Source of the DNA: Deltaproteobacteria bacterium
Lineage (GTDB): Bacteria; Desulfobacterota; DSM-4660; Desulfatiglandales; B25-G16
Length of the DNA stretch: 12,662 nt
Reading direction: 5' to 3'
Assembly: GCA_020355145.1 (NCBI GenBank)
Contig: CP070660.1
Coordinates: forward strand, 432,904-445,565
Below the pieces are notes generated by a model. It searched no databases and was not told the origin of the DNA. It worked only from the letters and a program-made list of their open reading frames with translations. This document shows, piece by piece, positions 1-5,968 of this stretch. A program made the position numbers and the translations under genes. Position 1 is the first letter of the stretch. Each line of letters opens with the position of its first letter.

Positions 1-33
1 AGGTCTTCGACCCTGTGGCTCAGACCCGAAGGG

Positions 34-132
34 CTCCATTCGGCCCGAGCGTTCGGTCGAGCAGTTCGGCCTTGAGCTCACTGCCGAAAGGCTCACGTCG
101 AGGGCTCATGGCCGAGGGCAGGCCGAATGGAG
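34..132. repeat. Intergenic inverted-repeat tract
   Basis: A GC-rich tract whose ends are exact reverse complements: CTCCATTCGGCC at 34-45 and GGCCGAATGGAG at 121-132. Inside lies a shorter inverted pair, TTCGGC at 65-70 and GCCGAA at 83-88, and a loosely repeated AGG(G)CTCA-type word near 88-112. The start of the window (cttcgaccctgtggctcag) resembles the TTCGACAAGCTCAG-type intergenic repeats found in many bacterial genomes; that link is from memory. The tract has no convincing coding character. It could be a mobile intergenic repeat or a structured RNA or terminator for a gene to the left. Confidence 0.5.
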
Positions 133-160
133 TGAGCAATGCCGTAGACTCAATTTGCCA

Positions 161-178
161 AAATACGTCACCGTATTT
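161..178. repeat. Perfect 7-bp hairpin, REP-like
   Basis: AAATACG (161-167), loop TCAC, CGTATTT (172-178) form a perfect stem-loop about 45 bases before the response-regulator gene. AAATACGGTGACGTATTT-like words recur near IS200/REP-associated transposases in related genomes, as far as I recall, so this may be a remnant of such an element. There is no T-tract after it on either strand, so it is a poor terminator. Confidence 0.4.
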
Positions 179-221
179 GCGAATCGAAGCACTAAGCGAA
201 CTAACTTGATTTTGGTGTTCG

Positions 222-1127
222 ATGGGAAATAATGAGCTTGCCAAGATTCTGATTATTGATGATGAACCCATGGTGTGTGAACTCCTCGAATCGATGGTTT
301 CCTCCTTGGGAATTAAGGCAAAAAGCATTACCCAATCGTTAAAGGTTATGGATGAGGTAAGAAACACATTTTACAACCTCGTACTCCTCGATGTTTTCAT
401 GCCCGAAAGGTCCGGCTTCGATCTAATACCAGATATACAAAAGGCCTTCCCCGATACAAAGATAATTATAATAACAGGTCGTGCTGACAAGGAAATTGTC
501 ATCAAGGCACTCAGGCTGGGTGCCTTTGATTTCCTGGAAAAGCCCATTGATATGGACCTGCTTTCCTATTCCGTGAACCGTGCATTGCATATCCAGGAAA
601 CTGAACTGCAGTACAAGAAAACACGTGAAACCTTGCAACATAGTCAGGCTGACCTGTTACGTCATAAAGAAAAATTGGAGAATCTTAACACAAAACTCAT
701 ACAGACCAATCAAGCACTAACCGTACTGGCCCAGAATATAGCAAGGGAAAGGCAAGAAACTGAGAAACGCATCGTCCTCAAAACAAGGTCCTTGATCATC
801 CCCATCATAGAAAGGCTTCAGCATGACAAAAATCTGAGAAGATATGAAGCTGAGCTGAGTATGCTGCTCAAAGAACTGGAAGACTTGACCTCGGGGTTAG
901 CTGCCGACACAAAGATAGCTACATCCCTTTCCTTTAGCGAATTGCGGATTGCCTCTCTGATAAAGAATGGTCTGACAACCGAGGAAATAGCCAAACACCT
1001 GCACATCTCCCCAAGCACGATCAAGACCCACCGTAAAAATATCAGAAGGAAATTGGGTATTACCAATCAGCAGCAAAACCTCAGGAACTATCTCGAGTCT
1101 AGGCTGGAAAAAGGTTCCAGTGCATAA
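222..1127 (+). CDS. Response regulator, receiver-coiled linker-LuxR HTH
   Basis: Cytoplasmic two-component transcriptional regulator of 301 aa. Residues 7-122 form a CheY-like receiver with all key residues visible: acidic pocket D13/D14, phospho-acceptor D57 (LVLLD), T85, and K107 in the FLEKP motif. Residues 123-225 are a charged, probably coiled-coil linker containing the LTVLAQNI...RERQETEKRI segment that often precedes this HTH in Desulfobacterota. Residues 236-290 are a LuxR/FixJ-type helix-turn-helix (LTTEEIAKHL then SPSTIKTHRKNIRRKL). Start ATG 222 is the first possible start after an in-frame TGA at 207-209. No good Shine-Dalgarno precedes it. No histidine kinase lies beside it, so it is an orphan regulator with an unknown partner and targets. 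Function class is clear; the regulon is not. Confidence 0.9.
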   Translation: MGNNELAKILIIDDEPMVCELLESMVSSLGIKAKSITQSLKVMDEVRNTFYNLVLLDVFMPERSGFDLIPDIQKAFPDTKIIIITGRADKEIVIKALRLGAFDFLEKPIDMDLLSYSVNRALHIQETELQYKKTRETLQHSQADLLRHKEKLENLNTKLIQTNQALTVLAQNIARERQETEKRIVLKTRSLIIPIIERLQHDKNLRRYEAELSMLLKELEDLTSGLAADTKIATSLSFSELRIASLIKNGLTTEEIAKHLHISPSTIKTHRKNIRRKLGITNQQQNLRNYLESRLEKGSSA

Positions 1128-1331
1128 CAAATTGGCTGTAGCAAAACACTGATAGAGCCCCTTTTAGGTGGAAGCAAAAGGTGAAAAACTTAAGACTTCT
1201 TGCCACTGTACGTAACAAAGCTGATAAATAACCATTATCCCCTATGGAGGATGCCGGAACGACCGGAGACAAGCTTGACAACCAGGGGAAAACTTATATG
1301 TCTAAAATATAAAATTACTATAGAGGTAATT

Positions 1332-1442
1332 ATGGACAAATACACTGAATTGTATGCCTGGATATGGAAGACCTTCCATAGGCAAGAATTTTCAATAGAC
1401 CAGTTCAGGTCTACCTTTCCCACGTCGCATGCGCCTGGTTAA
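1332..1442 (+). pseudogene. Truncated N-terminus of small HTH/AbiEi-like protein
   Basis: A 36-codon frame with an intact beginning: AGAGG at 1322-1326, five bases, then ATG 1332. It begins MDKYTELYAWIWKTF and runs to TFPTSHAPG, then stops abruptly. The segment looks like the N-terminal winged-helix start of small antitoxin-like proteins encoded beside nucleotidyltransferase or AbiE-type genes. That assignment is from memory and weak. The break falls within a few bases of the end of a MazF-like remnant on the other strand, suggesting a deletion or recombination junction near 1440. A TTGACA box at 1275-1280 could be its old promoter, but the matching -10 is poor. Confidence 0.4.
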
Positions 1443-1561
1443 CGTATTTTCCCTTTTGATACCGTCTGAATATGATCAAAATTGATGGCACAATCTCTCG
1501 GCATACCATCATGTTTGGACAAGAATACCTTGTTGGGAGTGGGGCGGTCAGGGATATAAGG
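1439..1561 (-). pseudogene. MazF/PemK-like toxin C-terminal remnant
   Basis: On the minus strand the frame reads PTPNKVFLSKHDGMPRDCAI, followed by NFDHIQTVSKGKIR and TAA. This follows the conserved MazF pattern in which a TEVxL strand is followed by GLPKDSVV-like and QIxTVDKxR-like segments. MazF toxins are about 110 residues; only about 40 C-terminal residues remain. The N-terminal half, with its GDIV and RPxLVIS motifs, is absent: upstream in the same frame the translation turns into low-complexity antisense of another small frame. No antitoxin gene is adjacent. A remnant of an mRNA interferase is the best reading, judged from motif pattern only. Confidence 0.5.
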
Positions 1562-1595
1562 TTTAGAAAAAGTTATGTAGGAGCACAGTGATCTT

Positions 1596-1694
1596 ATGGA
1601 TGAAATCAACAAGGGACTTTCTGCTTTAAAGAAAAAGAGCAAACTGTACACCCTGGAAGAATTGTTCAAATAGGCCATGGCAGTTAAACAGTAG
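1596..1694 (+). pseudogene. Short lysine-rich frame, possible antitoxin remnant
   Basis: ATG 1596 opens a 25-codon frame (starting MDEINKGLSALKKKSKLY, ending LEELFK) that stops at TAG 1671-1673. The same frame then continues with AMAVKQ and a second TAG at 1692-1694. It sits directly before a RelE-like toxin start in the same frame register, the usual place for an antitoxin gene. I do not recognise the family. The first TAG may be a nonsense mutation in a slightly longer small protein. The complementary strand gives only a hydrophobic, low-complexity translation, so the plus strand is preferred. Confidence 0.3.
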
Positions 1695-1742
1695 GCAAAC
1701 AATAAGCTCAAAGTGCCTGATGAAATAGTAAGTCTTTTAAAC
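1695..1742 (+). pseudogene. RelE-family toxin N-terminal remnant
   Basis: Right after the TAG at 1692-1694 the frame reads ANNKLKVPDEIVSLLN. This matches the first strand and helix of a common RelE/ParE toxin subgroup (consensus like KVPDEIVSLIRxLHP). The expected LHPxxKxKIRxAL helix is missing: the similarity ends at about 1742 and the sequence then runs into the 3' end of the ribonuclease Z gene on the other strand. The start codon is also lost (TAGGCA where ATGGCA would be expected). About 15 residues of an 85-100 residue toxin remain. Short, so moderate confidence only. Confidence 0.4.
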
Positions 1743-1750
1743 CGACCTCC

Positions 1751-2764
1751 TCATGTGCCTGATCCAAAGGCCATCATTGCCTCCTGAATAAGTTCCTCTT
1801 CCCTGCCAAAATACCTAGGTGAAAAGTGAAAGGGCGTTAGCTCCTTGACCCTTGCCCTTGCACCTATAAGACCAGCCTCCTTTGCAGTCAAGTGGTACTT
1901 CCTCCGTGCCACATCTCTCTCCTTATCCAAAAAGGGTGTCTCAATAAAGAGGTGGGTGGAGTCCAGGGCTAGATCGACGGCCTTTGCTATATTCTCAGGG
2001 CTTCCGACAATATCGGCAATATAGGTGATCTTCTGTCCTGGTGAGATCCTGGCAATCCTTTCCTTCAACTCCCCGAGGGGGAAATATCTTTCCCTTGTTA
2101 CCATATCCTCATCCTGCCATACTATCCTAAATTGTTGAGCTTGATTGCGTCCTTCGTAGATTACCTCCTTGAATTCCCTAAGCCATGGGCCAACCGGTAG
2201 CCCGAGTTCCTTTAATCCCTCCTTGATTATATTTATTGAAAAATTCTCCTTAAGGCACAACCCAATGCAATCTGTCTTATGATCCAGGAGAAGGGCATCA
2301 ACAGAAAAGGATTTCTCTGAAAGCAGGTTCCCTTTAAATGGGCGCTGCTTGGGGGCCCCAGAAGGCCTAAACCGGTCCCTGCTGCTAAAGCCCTGGACAA
2401 AAACCTTTTCGCCCTGGATCTCTGCTACATTGACAGAAAGGATATCTTCGTAGCTATCTATAAGATTCCAGTTGTAGGCACTGAGCTTGGCCTCAACCTT
2501 TTCAATAAAGTCGGAGGGTCCGAAGAGATGAATCTCCTTATCCCGTCCGATGAGAAGGCGCAGCAGGGTATCAAAGCCTATAAAATGATCCATGTGGGTG
2601 TGTGTTACAAAGACATGACTTACCTTCAGGAGATCCCTGGCGGAAAGCTTGGATAGATCTCCTAAGTCGAACAGAAGGGCCCTCCTTTCAAAGAGGAAGG
2701 GGATAAAGAGCCCGGGATCTGAGAAGGGATCATTTATCAATCTGGGGTGGAAGGATGGTTTCAT
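1751..2764 (-). CDS. Ribonuclease Z-type metallo-beta-lactamase hydrolase
   Basis: A 337-aa cytoplasmic zinc hydrolase of the RNase Z/ElaC branch of the metallo-beta-lactamase fold. RNase Z enzymes cut the 3' trailer from pre-tRNA. The metal motif HTHMDH is at residues 55-60 (H55, H57, D59, H60). Further ligand candidates are H in LLLDHKTDCIG (about residue 162), D in YIADIVGS, H in YHLTAKEAG and H in PFHFSPRY; the last two match the HxTAxEA and HFSxRY pattern of RNase Z. Length fits the family (about 300-340). ATG 2764 gives the family-like start MKPSFHPRL, but no strong ribosome binding site precedes it. The gene is divergent from the TPR gene; its 3' end abuts toxin-gene remnants. A broader phosphodiesterase role cannot be excluded. 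Confidence 0.8.
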   Translation of the reverse strand: MKPSFHPRLINDPFSDPGLFIPFLFERRALLFDLGDLSKLSARDLLKVSHVFVTHTHMDHFIGFDTLLRLLIGRDKEIHLFGPSDFIEKVEAKLSAYNWNLIDSYEDILSVNVAEIQGEKVFVQGFSSRDRFRPSGAPKQRPFKGNLLSEKSFSVDALLLDHKTDCIGLCLKENFSINIIKEGLKELGLPVGPWLREFKEVIYEGRNQAQQFRIVWQDEDMVTRERYFPLGELKERIARISPGQKITYIADIVGSPENIAKAVDLALDSTHLFIETPFLDKERDVARRKYHLTAKEAGLIGARARVKELTPFHFSPRYFGREEELIQEAMMAFGSGT

Positions 2765-2774
2765 AAAAGGTGTT

Positions 2775-2839
2775 TGTTGAGCCTGTTGAGTTCATAAGGT
2801 TTTAACACAAGCAACACAAGAAACACAACAGAGACAAGT
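2775..2839. repeat. Two period-9 short tandem tracts in divergent spacer
   Basis: Between the divergent ribonuclease Z and TPR genes, TGTTGAGCC/TGTTGAGTT (2775-2792) repeats with period 9. AACACAAGC/AACACAAGA/AACACAACA (2804-2830), with a degenerate fourth copy GAGACAAGT (2831-2839), also repeats with period 9. These copies lie where both promoters would be expected, so they may influence spacing or regulator binding. That role is inference. Confidence 0.6.
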
Positions 2840-2913
2840 ATTTTTTCTTGAAGAAAGGTTATACATCTGCTAATTATTTTGAATTAAATCCGAGCGGTGT
2901 AAGTTTTAAGACT

Positions 2914-3600
2914 ATGGCCAAAAAGAAGGTAACCAGGAAAGAGCTCCTTAAAAGGGACGACGAATTTATTAGTCTTTCTAACAGGGTCGCCCTGTATGTC
3001 TCTGCTCATAGCAAGCAGATTCAATACATGATCCTTTCTGTAATGATTATTATTGCCATTGGCATTGGGATCAGTCTATATTTCAGGCATTTAAATAAAA
3101 AGGCCCTGGCTGCTTACAATCTTGCTTACAAGAATTTGGTGTCAGATTCTTCCCCTGAAACTACCGGAGATAATATTAAGAGAGCTGGTGAGGAACTTGA
3201 TAAAATCATAACGAAATATGGCGGGACAAAGATGGCCACACTGGCCATACCTCAGCTGGCCTACCTAAAATATGATGAGGGCAAATATGACGAGGCTATA
3301 GCCTTATACCAGACCTATCTGGAAAGGGATAAATCCGGCTCCATTTACTCTTCTATGGCCCATTTTGGTCTTGCCGCTGCATATGAGGCCAAAGGAGAAC
3401 ATCAATCAGCCATAAGCCATCTTAAAAAGATAGTTGATGAAGGACATAATTCTCTAAAAGATGAGGCCATGTTCTCTCTGGGTAGGGTCTATGCCCTGAG
3501 CGGCCAATCAGAGATGTCAAGGGAAACCTTCAAGGAATTTGTAAATCAGTTCAAGGAATCACCTTTACTTCCCTTAGCAAAGGCAAATCTGAAAGAATAA
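2914..3600 (+). CDS. YfgM-like membrane-anchored TPR protein
   Basis: A 228-aa protein with a basic cytoplasmic N-terminus (MAKKKVTRKELL), one transmembrane helix at about residues 37-57 (IQYMILSVMIIIAIGIGISL) and a periplasmic-side tetratricopeptide region at about 65-225. Typical TPR pattern is visible in YDEGKYDEAIALYQTYL, AHFGLAAAYEAKGEHQSAI and AMFSLGRVYALSGQSEMSR. The layout matches YfgM/TPR_21 proteins, which in E. coli associate with the SecYEG translocon and periplasmic chaperones; partners here are unknown. ATG 2914 is preferred because MAKKKVTRKELL is the usual family start. An in-frame TTG at 2848 would add 22 unlike residues. The gene is followed 22 bases later by an outer-membrane protein gene on the same strand, probably one transcript. 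Confidence 0.75.
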   Translation: MAKKKVTRKELLKRDDEFISLSNRVALYVSAHSKQIQYMILSVMIIIAIGIGISLYFRHLNKKALAAYNLAYKNLVSDSSPETTGDNIKRAGEELDKIITKYGGTKMATLAIPQLAYLKYDEGKYDEAIALYQTYLERDKSGSIYSSMAHFGLAAAYEAKGEHQSAISHLKKIVDEGHNSLKDEAMFSLGRVYALSGQSEMSRETFKEFVNQFKESPLLPLAKANLKE

Positions 3601-3622
3601 TCTTAAAAGAAGGAGAAGACTA

Positions 3623-4384
3623 ATGAGAAAGATCTACGTGGTTCTGTCTTTGTTGTTACCTGCACTGCTTTTACCAGTATCATCCTTGGCATTTGAGATT
3701 GGGGCAAGAGGATACTACTGGTTCCCTTCTCTTGATGGTACCGTAAAGGTGGATGAGGCCAACATAGTTGGCACAACCATTGATTTTGAAAAGGACCTTG
3801 GAATAGAGGATGAGGATTATCCATCCGTTGAGGTATTTGTTGGGGGCGGCAACCATCATCTCTCTCTTACATATACAGATATTGAGTATTCAGGCAGAAA
3901 GACGCTTACCAGGGATGTTTATTTCAAGGGAGAGAAGTATGAAGTTGATGCCCTGGTAACCTCCTCAATTGAATATAAGATGATTGACCTCCACTATCAA
4001 TACGATTTTTTGGATCTGGAAAATATACTGGGTGGTTTTTCCTTGGGTGGTGTCTTCCAGGTCAAATACCTGGATGGCGAGGTTGGCCTGAAGACCACGG
4101 GAATTGATGAAAAAGAGGATTTCACTATCCCCATTCCCATGCTTGGTCTTAATCTACACATAGGAATACTGGCTGATATCCTCGAGGCCAGAGTCAGGGG
4201 GACTGCTATGGGCTATTCAGGAAATACAATTTATGAGCTCATGGCTGATATATCATGGACCCCCCTCCCCTTCCTAGATATACACGGAGGTTATAAAACC
4301 TTTATTATAGATATAGATGAGGATGAAGTGGTCCTTGACTATGATATGTCCGGTCCGTATGTTGCACTTACTTTGAGTTTTTAG
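3623..4384 (+). CDS. Predicted outer-membrane beta-barrel protein
   Basis: A 253-aa exported protein. Residues 1-23 are a signal peptide (MRKIYV, hydrophobic core, ending SSLAFEIG) with cleavage expected after LA. The mature part alternates polar and aromatic/hydrophobic residues in short strands (YYWFPSL, HHLSLTYTDIEY, MIDLHYQYDF, ELMADISW, YVALTLSF) and ends in phenylalanine, the usual barrel-assembly signal. The size suggests a barrel of 8 to 10 strands; the fold is inferred from pattern, not from a recognised family. A strong AGGAG at 3611-3615 lies seven bases before ATG 3623. It follows the TPR gene closely and is closed by a terminator at 4396. Loops are rich in Asp and Glu (IDIDEDEVVLDYD). 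Substrate or role is unknown. Confidence 0.7.
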   Translation: MRKIYVVLSLLLPALLLPVSSLAFEIGARGYYWFPSLDGTVKVDEANIVGTTIDFEKDLGIEDEDYPSVEVFVGGGNHHLSLTYTDIEYSGRKTLTRDVYFKGEKYEVDALVTSSIEYKMIDLHYQYDFLDLENILGGFSLGGVFQVKYLDGEVGLKTTGIDEKEDFTIPIPMLGLNLHIGILADILEARVRGTAMGYSGNTIYELMADISWTPLPFLDIHGGYKTFIIDIDEDEVVLDYDMSGPYVALTLSF

Positions 4385-4395
4385 ACCTGCCTTTG

Positions 4396-4418
4396 GGGGC
4401 CTTAAAGGCCCCTTTTTT
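4396..4418 (+). terminator. Rho-independent terminator after barrel gene
   Basis: GGGGCCT (4396-4402), loop TAA, AGGCCCC (4406-4412), then six T residues (4413-4418). A strong GC stem with a T-tract 11 bases after the stop codon; it closes the TPR/barrel transcript and insulates glgC. Confidence 0.9.
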
Positions 4419-4483
4419 CAGCTCAAAAACCCCCTTTAATCCATTCCCTATTCAACTGGCCGTATCAGTTATTGGCTTTTCCC

Positions 4484-4512
4484 TTGACATCAAGGTAGGT
4501 TTTCCACATACT
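4484..4512 (+). promoter_or_regulatory. Candidate sigma-70 promoter for glgC
   Basis: A perfect TTGACA at 4484-4489 is followed after 17 bases by CATACT (4507-4512, four of six matches to TATAAT). Transcription would start about 30 bases before the glgC ATG. The position just after a terminator and before an otherwise isolated gene supports it. Confidence 0.5.
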
Positions 4513-4549
4513 TTCTATACTTATAAGTAAAATTGCTCCATTTCTTATA

Positions 4550-5821
4550 ATGAAAAAGACGCTCGCTTTTATCATGGCCGGTGGTAGAGGCGAAAGGCTC
4601 ATGCCTCTTACCCAGGAAAGGGCTAAGCCAGCAGTTCCCTTTGGTGGCATCTACAGGCTTATAGACCTGACCCTTAGTAATTGCATAAACTCCGACCTAT
4701 ACAAGATCATTGTTTTACCCCAATATAAATCCCAGTCTCTAACTGATCACCTGGAAGCTGGTTGGAATATATTTAATCAGAGGCTTGGGCACTTCTTGAA
4801 GGTTGTGCCACCGCAGCAGCGGATCAGTGGAGACTGGTACAGGGGCACTGCTGATTCCATTCGCCAAAACCTATATCTCATTGAGCAAACAAGACCACAC
4901 CGTGTCCTGATCCTATCAGGTGATCACATTTACAAGATGGACTACAGTCGATTCCTCAGGTATCACTTAGGCAAGGATGCGGACCTGAGTATTGCCCTCC
5001 TGGAATTGAGAAAAGAGATGGCCCATGGGATGGGTATTGGTGAGATAGATGAGGACTACCGCATCCACGGCTTCCAGGAAAAACCCAAGAAAAATCCCAA
5101 GGCAATTCCTAGCGATCCCAGCCGCGTGCTTGCCTCCATGGGTATTTACCTATTTAATACAGCCACACTCTTGGATGCACTCAAATCCAGTAATAAGGAT
5201 GATTTTGGTCAACACATAATTCCCCGTTTAATCCCTGAATCGCGGGTGTATGCCTATCCCTTTCGCAAGCAGAATGTGATCGAGGATTACGTCTATGATA
5301 CCCTTGAAAACGGTGAGCGAGGGTTTAGATTAGAATCCAGGACCCCTGATTCTTCCTACTGGAGGGATGTTGGAACCTTGGACGCTTACTGGAACGCCAA
5401 CATGGATCTGACTGGGCTGAATCCTTCTTTTAACCTCTATGGCCGCAACTGGCCCATCCACACCTACCAGGTACCAGCTCCACCTGCCAAGTTCGTCTTT
5501 AGCGCTGAGAGGCCTGAAGGTCTTCAAGGCGGTAATGCCCTGGACTCTCTTGTGTCCCCGGGCTCCGTAATAAGTGGCATTGTCAGGAATTCAGTGATTT
5601 CCTATTACGTAGTTATCCAGAGCTGTGCAACCGTTGAGGAATCAGTAATCATGGATGATGTGGTAATAGGACTCCGTTGTAAAATCAAGAAGGCTATCAT
5701 CGATAAACATAACGTAATTCCAGCCGACACTGAAATTGGTTATAACCCCAATGAAGATATGAAACGCTTTACGGTAACGCCCAGGGGAATTGTCGTGGTA
5801 CCTATGGGCTTTTTCCAATAG
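4550..5821 (+). CDS. glgC: Glucose-1-phosphate adenylyltransferase
   Basis: ADP-glucose pyrophosphorylase, 423 aa, makes ADP-glucose from ATP and glucose-1-phosphate, the committed step of bacterial glycogen synthesis. Residues 1-280 are the nucleotidyltransferase domain: AGGRGERLMPLT at 10-21, AKPAVPFGG at 25-33, WYRGTADSI at 97-104, SGDHIYKMDY at 123-132 with the catalytic Asp, FQEKP at 175-179, and YWRDVGT at 270-276. Residues 300-423 form the C-terminal left-handed beta-helix (GSVISGIVRNSVIS...VIGLRCKI). Length matches the family. At the position equivalent to E. coli K39, tied to fructose-1,6-bisphosphate activation, this protein has Glu23 (TQERAKP), so its activator preference may differ. 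No Shine-Dalgarno is evident before ATG 4550. No other glycogen gene is in the window. Confidence 0.95.
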   Translation: MKKTLAFIMAGGRGERLMPLTQERAKPAVPFGGIYRLIDLTLSNCINSDLYKIIVLPQYKSQSLTDHLEAGWNIFNQRLGHFLKVVPPQQRISGDWYRGTADSIRQNLYLIEQTRPHRVLILSGDHIYKMDYSRFLRYHLGKDADLSIALLELRKEMAHGMGIGEIDEDYRIHGFQEKPKKNPKAIPSDPSRVLASMGIYLFNTATLLDALKSSNKDDFGQHIIPRLIPESRVYAYPFRKQNVIEDYVYDTLENGERGFRLESRTPDSSYWRDVGTLDAYWNANMDLTGLNPSFNLYGRNWPIHTYQVPAPPAKFVFSAERPEGLQGGNALDSLVSPGSVISGIVRNSVISYYVVIQSCATVEESVIMDDVVIGLRCKIKKAIIDKHNVIPADTEIGYNPNEDMKRFTVTPRGIVVVPMGFFQ

Positions 5822-5829
5822 GTTTTTTT
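5800..5829 (+). terminator. Terminator overlapping glgC stop codon
   Basis: ACCTATGG (5800-5807) pairs with CC-A-ATAGGT (5815-5823) with one bulged A, a 7-base loop and a run of seven T from 5823. The glgC TAG (5819-5821) lies in the 3' arm. It is moderately strong and well placed between convergent glgC and larC. Confidence 0.6.
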
Positions 5830-5968
5830 GCCCCAGATATAGTCGTGCGAAGATTCGTGATGGAAGGCCACCTACAGGTGATCTACTATGGGAAGTAATT
5901 CCGGTAACTGTTTAATGTGAAATATATGATAACCAGTAAGTTCCCCTGTAATCAAGTGATCTTTGATA

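Noticed and set aside
15..209. Open frame over the left-end repeat tract
   Set aside because: Composition follows the GC-rich inverted repeats; no ribosome site and no protein-like pattern.
1275..1302. TTGACA box as promoter for the truncated frame at 1332
   Set aside because: The -35 is perfect but no good -10 lies at 16-18 bases, so it is not listed as a feature.
1200..1331. Upstream extension of the small frame at 1332
   Set aside because: Residues are not protein-like, and the ribosome site AGAGG points to ATG 1332.
1562..1711. N-terminal part of the minus-strand frame that ends in the MazF-like tail
   Set aside because: Hydrophobic low-complexity translation lying antisense to a better plus-strand frame; only the 1439-1561 part shows MazF character.
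2848..2913. TTG start extending the TPR gene by 22 codons
   Set aside because: The family starts at MAKKKVTRKELL; the extension is unlike the family and uses a rare start.
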